The notes under the pieces are model-generated. The model was given only the letters and a program-made list of their open reading frames with translations, did not search any database and was not told the DNA's origin. The position numbers were made by a program, and so were the translations under genes. From Planctomycetota bacterium (GTDB lineage: Bacteria; Planctomycetota; Phycisphaerae; UBA1845): 64,000 bases of DNA. Positions 1 to 8,300 of this stretch are shown one piece after another. The stretch's first letter is position 1, and each line of letters starts with the position of its first letter. The DNA lies in assembly GCA_016200265.1 (NCBI GenBank), contig JACQFE010000012.1, positions 84,332 to 148,331 of the forward strand. The letters are read 5' to 3'.

Positions 1-195
1 GACCGGCCCGAAGTCGACCTCCGCGGTTTTCAGCCCTATATGCGCCGCAGTCTCAGGCGACACTTGCCGAGGTGTATCCAGATCGTATGGTCCGACCTCG
101 CTTTTACCGTGCCCTTCGTGGGCAAAAGCAGCCAGACGTAGCAATCCGGCCGAAAAGAGCACTCCGAAAACGAAAGTCCGTCGTTTGCGCAACAT
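1..195 (-). CDS. RND efflux periplasmic adaptor, N-terminal fragment (partial at left edge)
   Basis: Only the first 65 residues are inside the window; the gene runs off the left edge. The ATG at 195-193 is preceded on the minus strand by GGAGG (203-207) at 7 nt. The start MLRKRR is followed by a hydrophobic signal segment (about residues 7-25) ending AAFAHEG, a short HEGHGK stretch, then QVSPETAAHIGLKTAEV, which matches how mature CusB/CzcB-type adaptors begin. Such adaptors link an inner-membrane RND pump to an outer-membrane channel. Its pump would lie left of the window. It is divergent from the ECF sigma gene. Family assignment is by recall of the motif and is limited by the short fragment; another HlyD-family adaptor is possible. 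Confidence 0.7.
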   Translation of the reverse strand, partial: MLRKRRTFVFGVLFSAGLLRLAAFAHEGHGKSEVGPYDLDTPRQVSPETAAHIGLKTAEVDFGPV

Positions 196-276
196 CGATC
201 AACCTCCGGTTGCAATCGGCCCGTGGTCCACTCGACCGTCCAAGAAAGGGAATCACCGGCGCTCCAAGTTGTTTAG

Positions 277-307
277 GATTAGATGCGTGAACCCCGAAGA
301 ATCTTCC
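277..307 (+). repeat. 31-bp intergenic motif, copy 1
   Basis: Begins GATTAGATGC, continues GTGAACC, and ends TCTTCC; an internal GAAGAATCTTC is palindromic. It lies between the divergent adaptor and sigma genes and points toward the sigma gene. Three other copies lie at 2128-2158, 11359-11389 and 11439-11469. A promoter or operator is possible; function unknown. Confidence 0.55.
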
Positions 308-452
308 CGACGCAATCAAAAAATTGATGGAACCAGTCCGAAACAGGGTTCCGGGGCGGGTACGGTGCCGCAAACGGCGGTGCACGAGCTTCCGATTCCG
401 ACATCTTGGAGTTATGCTTCGTTCGGTCCCTTTGGGGCCATCGGGACTGTTT

Positions 453-1088
453 ATGGTTCATCGAGATTTGGTCGAGCGCTGCCGTCGTGGGGACCGTAAA
501 GCCCAACATGAAGTTTATGCGCAAACGTCGGAACGAGTGTATCGGATACTATTGCGGATTACTGGCCGATCGGAGGACGCACTCGATTTGGCACAAGAGT
601 CCTACTTCCGAGCGTTTACGCGGATTCATCAATTCAATGGCGAATCGTCGTTCTTCACTTGGCTATGTCGAATCGCCGTCAATGAAGCGCTCCAATTCGT
701 CAGGCGGGATGTCGCAGCCAGGGCGAACCGCGAAGCATCAGCGTCCCAGATCCGCCTGAATTGCGGCACCGAGGAGTCCGACACGAAGCTCGACATCGAC
801 GCGGCACTGGCCCGGCTCGCTCCTAAGGAGCGAGCGCTGCTGCTCCTTCGGTATCAGGAAGGCTTGGACTACAAGGCCATCGCAGAAGTGACAGATAACC
901 CACCCGGCACGGTGGCCTCCAGACTGAATCGCGCCCGGGACCGGCTTCGCCAATTTTTGAAAAAAAGCTACGGACGTGTGGAAGAAACAACCCTCTCTAA
1001 GCATCCAATACATCGGATGACGAGTGATTCGGCGCACCCAAGCATTCCCGCCTCGTCGCCCAGTGCTCGACCGGGAGCCGAAACGTGA
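453..1088 (+). CDS. ECF-family RNA polymerase sigma factor
   Basis: About 211 residues. Sigma region 2 is visible (YRILLRITGRSEDALDLAQE, then ESYFRAFTRIHQF and SSFFTWLCRIAVNEA), as is region 4 (LAPKERALLLLRYQEGLDY followed by the helix-turn-helix GTVASRLNRARDRLR). The start is uncertain: ATG 453 begins at MVHRDLVERC, which matches family N-termini, while in-frame ATGs at 414 and 324 would add unrelated sequence; none has a clear Shine-Dalgarno. The final TGA overlaps the ATG of the anti-sigma gene, so the pair is translationally coupled. By position it probably controls metal-stress or envelope genes nearby, and perhaps itself; the 31-bp motif upstream is a candidate target. Regulon is inference. 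Confidence 0.88.
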   Translation: MVHRDLVERCRRGDRKAQHEVYAQTSERVYRILLRITGRSEDALDLAQESYFRAFTRIHQFNGESSFFTWLCRIAVNEALQFVRRDVAARANREASASQIRLNCGTEESDTKLDIDAALARLAPKERALLLLRYQEGLDYKAIAEVTDNPPGTVASRLNRARDRLRQFLKKSYGRVEETTLSKHPIHRMTSDSAHPSIPASSPSARPGAET

Positions 1089-1951
1089 TGACGTGCGAAG
1101 AAATCAGGGATGTTTTAGGACGCTACGTCGACGACGAGGCTTCGCCGAGTTTGCGCACGGAAATCGAGACGCACGTCGCGGTCTGCTCTTCTTGCTCGCA
1201 GGAACTCGATGAAATCCGTCAACTGGCGGCATCACTCGCAATAGCGACGCGCGTGGCGGTCCCGGCGTCGATGTGGACCGCGATTGAAGAGCGTTTGGAC
1301 TCTCGGTCGATTATTCGGCCCTTTTTTTTGAGTGTGCTCCGCTCGCGGGTGGCCATTGCCGTCGCCGCAAGCGTCGTTATTGTCATTGGGCTCGGTCTTT
1401 TCGGTTTGCCGTGGGGCGGCGACCACAGTCAGGCTCGCGCCGCAACGATCGACTTCACGATCCTCCTCGATGGCTTGCAGCACGACGCTGTCACCGCATT
1501 TGAAAAATTCATGACTCAATACAAGGCGGTTGCTGCGAAGCCCGACGAGGCGAAACGATACGCGCAAGGATTGAGCTTCGACCTTCCCCAGACACTCCCC
1601 GGTGGATTCGAGTTGCAGACCGTGTACATTCTTCGCTTCGGCGATGCGCCGGGTGCTGCCGCCAGATACAATCGAGACGGCGAATTCCTTGGGGTCATTT
1701 TTCATGCACCTGTGCTGAAAGAACACTTTGGCACGCACAAGGACCGCGACTGCATCATGGGGCCGCATCGTGGTCACTCCGTGTCAGTTGGCGATTGGAC
1801 GCTTGTCCACCTGACTGACGCGACGACCTGTCATTGCGTCTTGAGCAGGCTGAACGAGACGACGGAGTTACCGGCTGTAATGACGGCAGTGGCCCCGCGC
1901 TCTGCTGCAACGAGCAGCGAGCCGAACAATCAACATCACGACGACCCTTAA
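1088..1951 (+). CDS. Zinc-finger anti-sigma factor, membrane-anchored
   Basis: 287 residues. The N-terminus has the anti-sigma zinc-finger pattern H-x3-C-x2-C (ETHVAVCSSCSQEL, about residues 28-41), preceded by TCEEIRDVLGRYVDDE. One membrane segment follows (about residues 93-113, AIAVAASVVIVIGLGLFGL). The periplasmic part of about 170 residues has no domain I recognise, but ends in a Cys/His-containing stretch (DATTCHCVL). The ATG overlaps the sigma stop as TGATG. A GTG one codon earlier (1085) is an alternative. Known role of the family: hold the cognate ECF sigma at the membrane until a signal, here perhaps a metal sensed by the periplasmic domain (inference). Confidence 0.85.
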   Translation: MTCEEIRDVLGRYVDDEASPSLRTEIETHVAVCSSCSQELDEIRQLAASLAIATRVAVPASMWTAIEERLDSRSIIRPFFLSVLRSRVAIAVAASVVIVIGLGLFGLPWGGDHSQARAATIDFTILLDGLQHDAVTAFEKFMTQYKAVAAKPDEAKRYAQGLSFDLPQTLPGGFELQTVYILRFGDAPGAAARYNRDGEFLGVIFHAPVLKEHFGTHKDRDCIMGPHRGHSVSVGDWTLVHLTDATTCHCVLSRLNETTELPAVMTAVAPRSAATSSEPNNQHHDDP

Positions 1952-2127
1952 CCCCACGGCCATACGACGTACATCCCATATGCGCCGATATGCCACCGCG
2001 CGCTCCACCGGGCGCGTTGCCCTGGCTCCCCCTCGCCGAAACGGTTGCGTCTCAAGCTGCGCCGGTGGTATCGCAGACCGCAGCCGGAACCCCGGAAGCT
2101 CAAATCTCAACTTTTTCATCATCGTAC

Positions 2128-2158
2128 GGAAGAAACGACGAGGCTCACGCATCTAATA
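2128..2158 (-). repeat. 31-bp intergenic motif, copy 2
   Basis: On the minus strand it reads TATTAGATGCGTGAGCC and ends TTTCTTCC, with the same length and spacing as copy 1. It lies after the anti-sigma gene, so copies 1 and 2 bracket the sigma/anti-sigma pair as inverted repeats. The rest of 1952-2249 shows nothing else. Confidence 0.5.
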
Positions 2159-2249
2159 GGTGAGGTGTCGAGCACACCCAGAACGTGCGGCCAAGAGGAC
2201 GCCGCCGATTCGGCTTATGTGATGTGGCTCGCCTCCAGGAGAATGAGAC

Positions 2250-2561
2250 ATGTTAAAGTCACCGTCCAAGAGCACAACAACGCCAACCGCTACACGCCTC
2301 ACGTGCCTTGCGCCAGATGCGCAACGGGTTTTCGTCGCCGGTACCTTCAACGATTGGAATCCTGCCGCGCAGGCGATGACGAAAGGCCCGGACGGTGATT
2401 GGGCGGCGGAGCTGTGTCTGCCTCCGGGCCGCTACGAATATAAATTTCACGTGGACGGAGTGTGGTGCTGCGAACCGCACCTATGCAACGACGGTCACCC
2501 GACAGACGATCGCGTTGCCAATCCCTTTGGCACGATGAATCGAGTGTTGCTCGTGCAATGA
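2250..2561 (+). CDS. Small stand-alone glycogen-recognition-like (CBM48/AMPK1-CBM) domain protein
   Basis: 103 residues with RBS AGGAGAATGAGAC before the ATG. The core VFVAGTFNDWNPAAQAM, then WAAELCLPPGRYEYKFHVDG, is the E-set/CBM48 signature found in AMPK-beta and glycogen-branching proteins. There is no signal peptide and no catalytic domain, so the whole protein is one carbohydrate-recognition-like module. Proteins of this type occur as single domains in bacteria, but the partner is not visible here. It sits 50 bases before a YHS-domain gene, which suggests cotranscription with the metal cluster. Extra Cys and His residues (CCEPHLCNDGH) are unusual for the fold and might bind metal (inference). 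Confidence 0.75.
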   Translation: MLKSPSKSTTTPTATRLTCLAPDAQRVFVAGTFNDWNPAAQAMTKGPDGDWAAELCLPPGRYEYKFHVDGVWCCEPHLCNDGHPTDDRVANPFGTMNRVLLVQ

Positions 2562-2615
2562 AGTGATTCCAACGCGGCCATTCCTTGCGGACCGCAGACG
2601 GGAAGGAGAACGACG

Positions 2616-3290
2616 GTGCCCGACTCTTCCGATCTTGAAAGACAGATCGAACAACGCCTCGCGGTGGCGAAGGCCAAGCATGTGCTGAACCAGGGACACC
2701 TTGGCGAGCGGATGGAGGAGATCCACCACGAGCAGCGCAAACGCGAACAGGTTGCATCGCGCGCACATGAACTCGCTGAATCCGTAATCTGGCCGCGCAT
2801 CGACCGCCTTATTAGCTACTTCGACAATGCCGAAATGCTTCCCGCTTCACAAACCGGCGACGAGTGCCGCGTCGGTTCGTTCCGCCACACGGAGCGTTTT
2901 CCTGCAACGAGTAAGCTCGAGTTCACCGTCCATCCGGACGCTGAACAAAATAAAATCTGTGTCACATACCGTGTTGAAATCCTGCCCATCTTCTTTGACT
3001 TTGAACGCGAAGACGAATTGGTGCTGTCCGCAGACGTTGTTGATGAGCAGATCGTAAATTCGTGGGTCGAAAGAAAGATCCTCCAATTCGTTGACTCTTA
3101 TTTGAAACTACAGGAAATCGATCCCTATCAGCAGGAGAATCTCGTCACCGACCCGGTCTGTGGAATGCGAATCAATAAAACTTCAGTCGCCGGTGAAGCT
3201 CAGTACAAAGGCCAAACATACTACTTTTGTGTCGAAGAATGTCGTCGATCATTCCTTGACGACCCACAGCGATATGTCAAACAACTCTAA
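2616..3290 (+). CDS. YHS-domain protein with unknown N-terminal region
   Basis: 224 residues from GTG 2616, chosen because AAGGAG lies 7-8 nt upstream and the next ATG would delete conserved-looking sequence. Residues 1-65 are charged and helical (possible coiled coil: EEIHHEQRKREQVASRAHEL). The middle part is beta-rich (KLEFTVHPDAEQNKICVTYR). The C-terminus is a YHS domain: DPVCGMRI, then YKGQTYYFCVEECRRSF, with the two Cys positions of this metal-binding fold. YHS domains are common in copper ATPases and copper-cluster proteins. No signal peptide, so cytoplasmic. It precedes the CusB-like adaptor by 39 bases and is likely in the same transcript. Probable cytosolic metal sensor or carrier (inference). 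Confidence 0.8.
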   Translation: MPDSSDLERQIEQRLAVAKAKHVLNQGHLGERMEEIHHEQRKREQVASRAHELAESVIWPRIDRLISYFDNAEMLPASQTGDECRVGSFRHTERFPATSKLEFTVHPDAEQNKICVTYRVEILPIFFDFEREDELVLSADVVDEQIVNSWVERKILQFVDSYLKLQEIDPYQQENLVTDPVCGMRINKTSVAGEAQYKGQTYYFCVEECRRSFLDDPQRYVKQL

Positions 3291-3329
3291 TGATTCGAAT
3301 ATGACTGCGGCCACGTATTTCGGGAGCGA

Positions 3330-5312
3330 ATGATGACAGTCGATACCAAACAGCCCACACCCCAAAAGCACGTGACGGTTTTGGGACGTCTGTGGTGGTT
3401 CATCGAGATACTCAACGTTCGGTTGCGGTTCATTTTTTTGATGGTCCTGGTCGGTTTTGTGGTGGGCTATTGGGAAGACATCACCAACCACATTGACCGA
3501 TGGCGAAGACCAGAGACCGCACCGGACGTCGTAGCCGCACAGGAGATCGAATACTACTGCGCCATGCACCCCAACATCATCCGCTCGGAGCCGGGCAAGT
3601 GTCCGATCTGCGGGATGCCGCTGGTGAAGCGCGCCAAAACCTCACACGGTGAGCTACCCGAGGGCGTGCTCGCTCGCCAACAGCTTACGCCATTAAAAGT
3701 ACGAATGGGCCGGATTTCGACCACACCGGCGGAGTATCGACTGCTCGCCCGCGAAATCCGAACGGTAGGGATCGTGGCCTACGACGAGACCAAGCGAGCA
3801 TTCATTGCTTCGCGGATCAAAGGTCGCGTCGACAAGCTTTTGGTTAACTATGTCGGACAGTACGTCCACCAGGGAGATCCGCTCCTATCGATATACAGCC
3901 CCGAACTTCTCACGGCTCAGCAGGAACTTATCGTTGCGGCCCGGCGATCCGGGGCCACCGAAAAGGCGGACGATTTCGAACGCCAGACCAAACAATCGCT
4001 GATTGAAGCATCGCGGCAGAAGCTCCTCTTGTGGGGAATCACCGAAGAGCAAATCCAGGAAATCCTACAGCGTGGGACGCCGCAGACACATCTTGACATC
4101 TATTCGCCGATCGCTGGCTTCGTAACCGAGAAAAAAACATTGGAAGGCCATTACGTCATGGAGGGCGACGATCTGTACACCATCGCCAACCTGAGCAACG
4201 TGTGGATGGAGGCTAAGGTTTTTGAGGACGAAGCCGGCGGAGTTGCAGTCGGCACGGCTGTTGAGGTCATCAGCTCGGCCTATCCCAACGAAGTTTTCGC
4301 CGGCAAGATCACGTTCATCGCGTATGTTGTCGATCCGGCGACGCGAACGGTCTCGGCGCGCGTGGAAATCGCAAACCCTGATCTGAAGCTCAAGCCAGGC
4401 ATGTACGCCCAGGCGGTGATTCGTGTACCCGTTGGGACAGTGACCGAACTCGCATCGGCTCCCACGGCGCAGGAGGGTGAGGCGCCAGTCGGAACAACGC
4501 CATTGGACACCAGTGCTTTGGTGCATGCCTACTCGGCAGCGATCGCTCCATTTGTAAACAATGAGAGCGAACCGGTTGCAATTCAGTCGCTTGTCGACGA
4601 AGCGCAGAAGCTGGCCTCGGGTGGACAAGGCACGCCATTTGACCGGGCACGCGCCATTGCGGACACGGCCAAGCAGTTAGCAGGCAAGAACCTTGCCGAG
4701 CAACGAGACATCCTAAAAAAGATCAGCGAACAGCTAATTGAGTTGGTCCGCGCGTCCGCACCGTCTGGTTTGAAGCTTTTTGTCGCTCATTGTCCGATGG
4801 TGAACGCTGACTGGCTCCAGGAATCTCCGAAAATCGGCAACCCATTTCTAGGCAAGGAGATGCCCAGTTGCGGTGAAATCACGGGCACGATTGAAGCGAG
4901 CGCCGTGACGGACTCGGAGCAGTTCGCCACCGGTTACTACTGCCCGGTCTATCCGGACCGTCTCTTCAATAAGCCGGAACTTTGCCCGATCGATAAATTC
5001 CCTCTGAGGTTGGCGAAAGTTGAAAAAACGCTTTCTGTGCCACTCTCCGCCGTCATCAACACCGGCACCCGGAAGGTCGTCTACCGGGAAACCGACCCCG
5101 GAACGTTCGACATGCTGGAGGTGCAAATCGGCAAGCGGGCGGGTGAATTCTATCCGGTTCTTGCCGGATTGAAGCCCGGCGATCACGTCGCGACCGCGGG
5201 AGCGTTTCTGGTCGACGCGGAGAACCGGCTCAATCCCGCCGCAAGTGCCCAGTTTTTCGGCGCGTCGGGCGGACCGCAACAGGCTCCATCCGGTGGCGCG
5301 CACAAGCATTGA
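3330..5312 (+). CDS. cusB: CusB-like RND efflux adaptor with two metal-binding motifs and a DUF3347-like domain
   Basis: 660 residues. Membrane anchor at about residues 33-48. A heavy-metal-binding motif follows: YYCAMHP (Cys77) and GKCPICGMPL (Cys91, Cys94). Then comes the HlyD/CusB core (lipoyl-like halves KGRVDKLLVNYVGQYVHQGD and PIAGFVTEKKTLEGHYVMEG, a helical hairpin, and VDPATRTVSARVEI). The C-terminal part contains a DUF3347-like segment (FVAHCPMVNADWLQESP, then IGNPFLGKEMPSCGEI) and a second CxxC-like motif YYCPVYP/LCPIDKFPL. Length exceeds E. coli CusB (about 400) because these modules are fused. It ends in HKH and is 32 bases before cusA. Likely binds Cu(I)/Ag(I) in the periplasm and feeds the pump. 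Start ATG 3330 or the next ATG 3333. Confidence 0.9.
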   Translation: MMTVDTKQPTPQKHVTVLGRLWWFIEILNVRLRFIFLMVLVGFVVGYWEDITNHIDRWRRPETAPDVVAAQEIEYYCAMHPNIIRSEPGKCPICGMPLVKRAKTSHGELPEGVLARQQLTPLKVRMGRISTTPAEYRLLAREIRTVGIVAYDETKRAFIASRIKGRVDKLLVNYVGQYVHQGDPLLSIYSPELLTAQQELIVAARRSGATEKADDFERQTKQSLIEASRQKLLLWGITEEQIQEILQRGTPQTHLDIYSPIAGFVTEKKTLEGHYVMEGDDLYTIANLSNVWMEAKVFEDEAGGVAVGTAVEVISSAYPNEVFAGKITFIAYVVDPATRTVSARVEIANPDLKLKPGMYAQAVIRVPVGTVTELASAPTAQEGEAPVGTTPLDTSALVHAYSAAIAPFVNNESEPVAIQSLVDEAQKLASGGQGTPFDRARAIADTAKQLAGKNLAEQRDILKKISEQLIELVRASAPSGLKLFVAHCPMVNADWLQESPKIGNPFLGKEMPSCGEITGTIEASAVTDSEQFATGYYCPVYPDRLFNKPELCPIDKFPLRLAKVEKTLSVPLSAVINTGTRKVVYRETDPGTFDMLEVQIGKRAGEFYPVLAGLKPGDHVATAGAFLVDAENRLNPAASAQFFGASGGPQQAPSGGAHKH

Positions 5313-5344
5313 ATTGTATTCAGTTCGCAAAGCGAGGAAGTTGA

Positions 5345-8300
5345 ATGGTACCACGGATTATCGAGTACTGCGTCCGCAACCGCTTCATCGTTCTGATGAT
5401 CATCGCTGCGGTGGCGGTATTGGGCGTTTACTGCGTCTTGAAGACGCCCATCGACGCCATCCCCGACCTCTCTGAGAACCAGGTCATCGTATTCACGGAC
5501 TGGATGGGTCGTTCCCCGAAAGAGATCGACGACCAGATCACTTATCCCCTTTCGGTAAACCTCCAGGGTCTTGCCGGAATCAAAGCCATTCGCTCCTCCA
5601 GCGAATTCAACTTCTCGATGATCAACATCATCTTCGACGACAAGACCGACTTCTACTTTGCCCGCACGCGGATTCTCGAACGCCTGAACATCGCCAGCAC
5701 GTTTCTTCCACCGGGCGTCGTCCCCTACCTTGCACCGGACGCAACAGCGCTGGGACAAATTTTCTGGTACACGCTGGAAGGTGACGGCTACAGCGTCGAT
5801 GAGCTTCGCTCCATCCAGGATTGGTACGTGCGCTATCAGCTTTACGTCGCGGGTGTTGCCGAGGTCGCAAGCGTCGGCGGCTTCGTACGGGAGTATCAGA
5901 TCGACGTCGATCCCGACAAGCTTCGTGCTTACGACATCTCGCTCGGATCGGTGTTTAATGCCGTCGCCGGCAGCAACATCGCCGTTGGAGGAAAGGTCTA
6001 TTTCGAGGCCAACGCCGAGTACCTGATTCGAGGGGTGGGCTGGATTCGCGGGGTGCGAGATTTGGAAAACGTGGTTGTGGCCGAACGCAACGGCGTACCC
6101 ATCTACACTCGCAACCTCGCCGCAGTGCAACTCGGACCCGAATACCGCCGAAGCATGTTGGAAAAGAACAACCAGGAGGCCGTTGGCGGCGTGGTGATGA
6201 TGCGTTTCGGTGAAAACCCGCTCGCCGTGACCCAGTCCATCAAGCAACGTATCGAACAACTTCAAGCAGGCTTGCCGCCCGGCGTACGGATCGTACCGTT
6301 TTACGACCGCACTCGATTGATCGAAGGAGCGATCCACACGCTCGTAGGAACGCTGCGAGAAGAACTCATCATCGCCAGCATTGCCATCCTGCTGATCCTC
6401 ACCCACATCCGCAGCGCAATCGTGGTATGCACAACGCTTCCGCTCGCCGTGCTCATCGCCTTCATTCTCATGTATTATCTGGGCATCCCCAGCAACATCA
6501 TGTCCCTTTCGGGGATTGCGATCTCCATCGGAATCCTCGTCGATGCCGCGGTCGTGATGGTCGAAAACGCGACGCACGAACTCACGAAACATTTCGGACA
6601 CGAAAAAGTCCACGGCGACACGACCGAGATCGTCGTGAAGGCCTGCCGACTGGTCGGAAAGCCGATCTTCTTCGCCGTCATCATCATGCTAATCTCCTTT
6701 CTACCTGTCTTTTCGCTCGGGGGGCAGGAAGGAAAGATGTTTCATCCCCTCGCCTTCACCAAGAGCTTTGCGATGGTCGGCGTCGCGATTCTGGCGATCA
6801 CCTTCGTACCCGCGATCATCCCCATCCTGATCAAAGGCCGCCTTCGCAGTGAAGAAGACAACTGGATCGTCCGCAGCTTCATCAACATCTACAAGCCGGT
6901 TCTAACGTGGTTGATGCAAGTGCCGGCCGCCGGCCTTTGGTTCGTGGCGTTCTTGTTTATCATCGGCGCCGGCCTAGTGGGCAGCTCTGGCTTATTCCTG
7001 GGCGTGCTCGCCGTCGGCCTGTTCTTCGGCTGCATCTTCTTCCGCCGGGGTCTGAGCAAGACGATTGCATTCGCGTTACTTCTGACGACCGCCTATTGGT
7101 CATGGCACTTCCCCAAACTCGGTCGCGAATTCATGCCGCCGCTCGACGAAGGCAGCATCCTCGACATGCCCGTCACCGTTCCGCGGGTCTCGATCACCCA
7201 GGCCAGCGACGACATCCGCGTGCGCGACGAGATCATGCGCGGTTTCCCGGAAGTGGATCAGGTCGTTGGCAAGGTGGGCCGCGCCGACACGCCCACCGAT
7301 CCTTCCGGAATTGACATGGTCGAAACCGTTGTGAGCCTGCGGCCCAAGGAATGGTGGCCCAAGCGAAAAGTTCAGTTCAACGATGCTCTGGCCGAAGCGA
7401 AAAAGCTCCTCGCCGCGATGCAGTCGTCCGGTTATCTCCGCACCGATCTCAAGCCGGACGAAGTGGAGGGCCTCGCCAACAACGCCACAATGGACGGAAT
7501 GACACAATTCGATCGGACGATGCGGGAATTCGCCAACGGCCGACTGAAGGAGTTTCAACCCGTCGTAGCAAAGAAGCTTCTTGTCGCTACGGTCAACGAT
7601 TTGGTGCAGCTCTTCCGTCGCAAGGGTGAACTCAAGACAGAACCGACGGCGGCACAGATTGATCAACTGGCCGATCCGCTTGTGAAAGCGCATGGCCTGT
7701 TGCTCGTCGAAGTCCCGCGCCGAGAGGAGTTCACGAAGCTCATGGAAGCGGCGACGGACAGCCTTGCGGCCATCGGCGCGGTCGAGCGAAAACCCGAGCT
7801 TCTGATTCTGCCGTCCAACCTCTGGACGGAATTGCGAGACGCCGTCTCTACTGCGCTTGGGGCCGAAAAGATGACCCTTGGAAAGGAAATGTTCGAGCGA
7901 TTCGAGCAACGGTTGAATGACGAATGGGTTCAGCGGGCGAAGGTGCTGAATTGGGAACTGGAGGATCAGGCCGGCGGAGCGATGGTCTGGTCCTTGCTCG
8001 AATCGTTACGGAATCAAGGCGAGATCGGACGCCTGCTCTCAAAAAAGCCAGACGACACGGAACTCCAGCCGCTTCGCAACAGGTACGAAGGCGACTTCCG
8101 AAAAGAAGTTTTCCTGTGGCACAAACTCAAGAGCGATATTGTCAAGGAGATGGACAGCGAACTTCAAATGCCGGGCTGGGGCAACATCTGGACGCAACCG
8201 ATCATCAATCGCGTGGACATGCTCGCCACCGGCGTGCGCACCATGATCGGCGTGAAGGTCTTCGGACCGCGACAGGAGGACAAGACCGAGGAGATCGTCG

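Noticed and set aside
5183..6613. Long open frame on the minus strand opposite the CusA gene
   Set aside because: Antisense to a strongly conserved pump; no RBS, no domain; open by codon bias.
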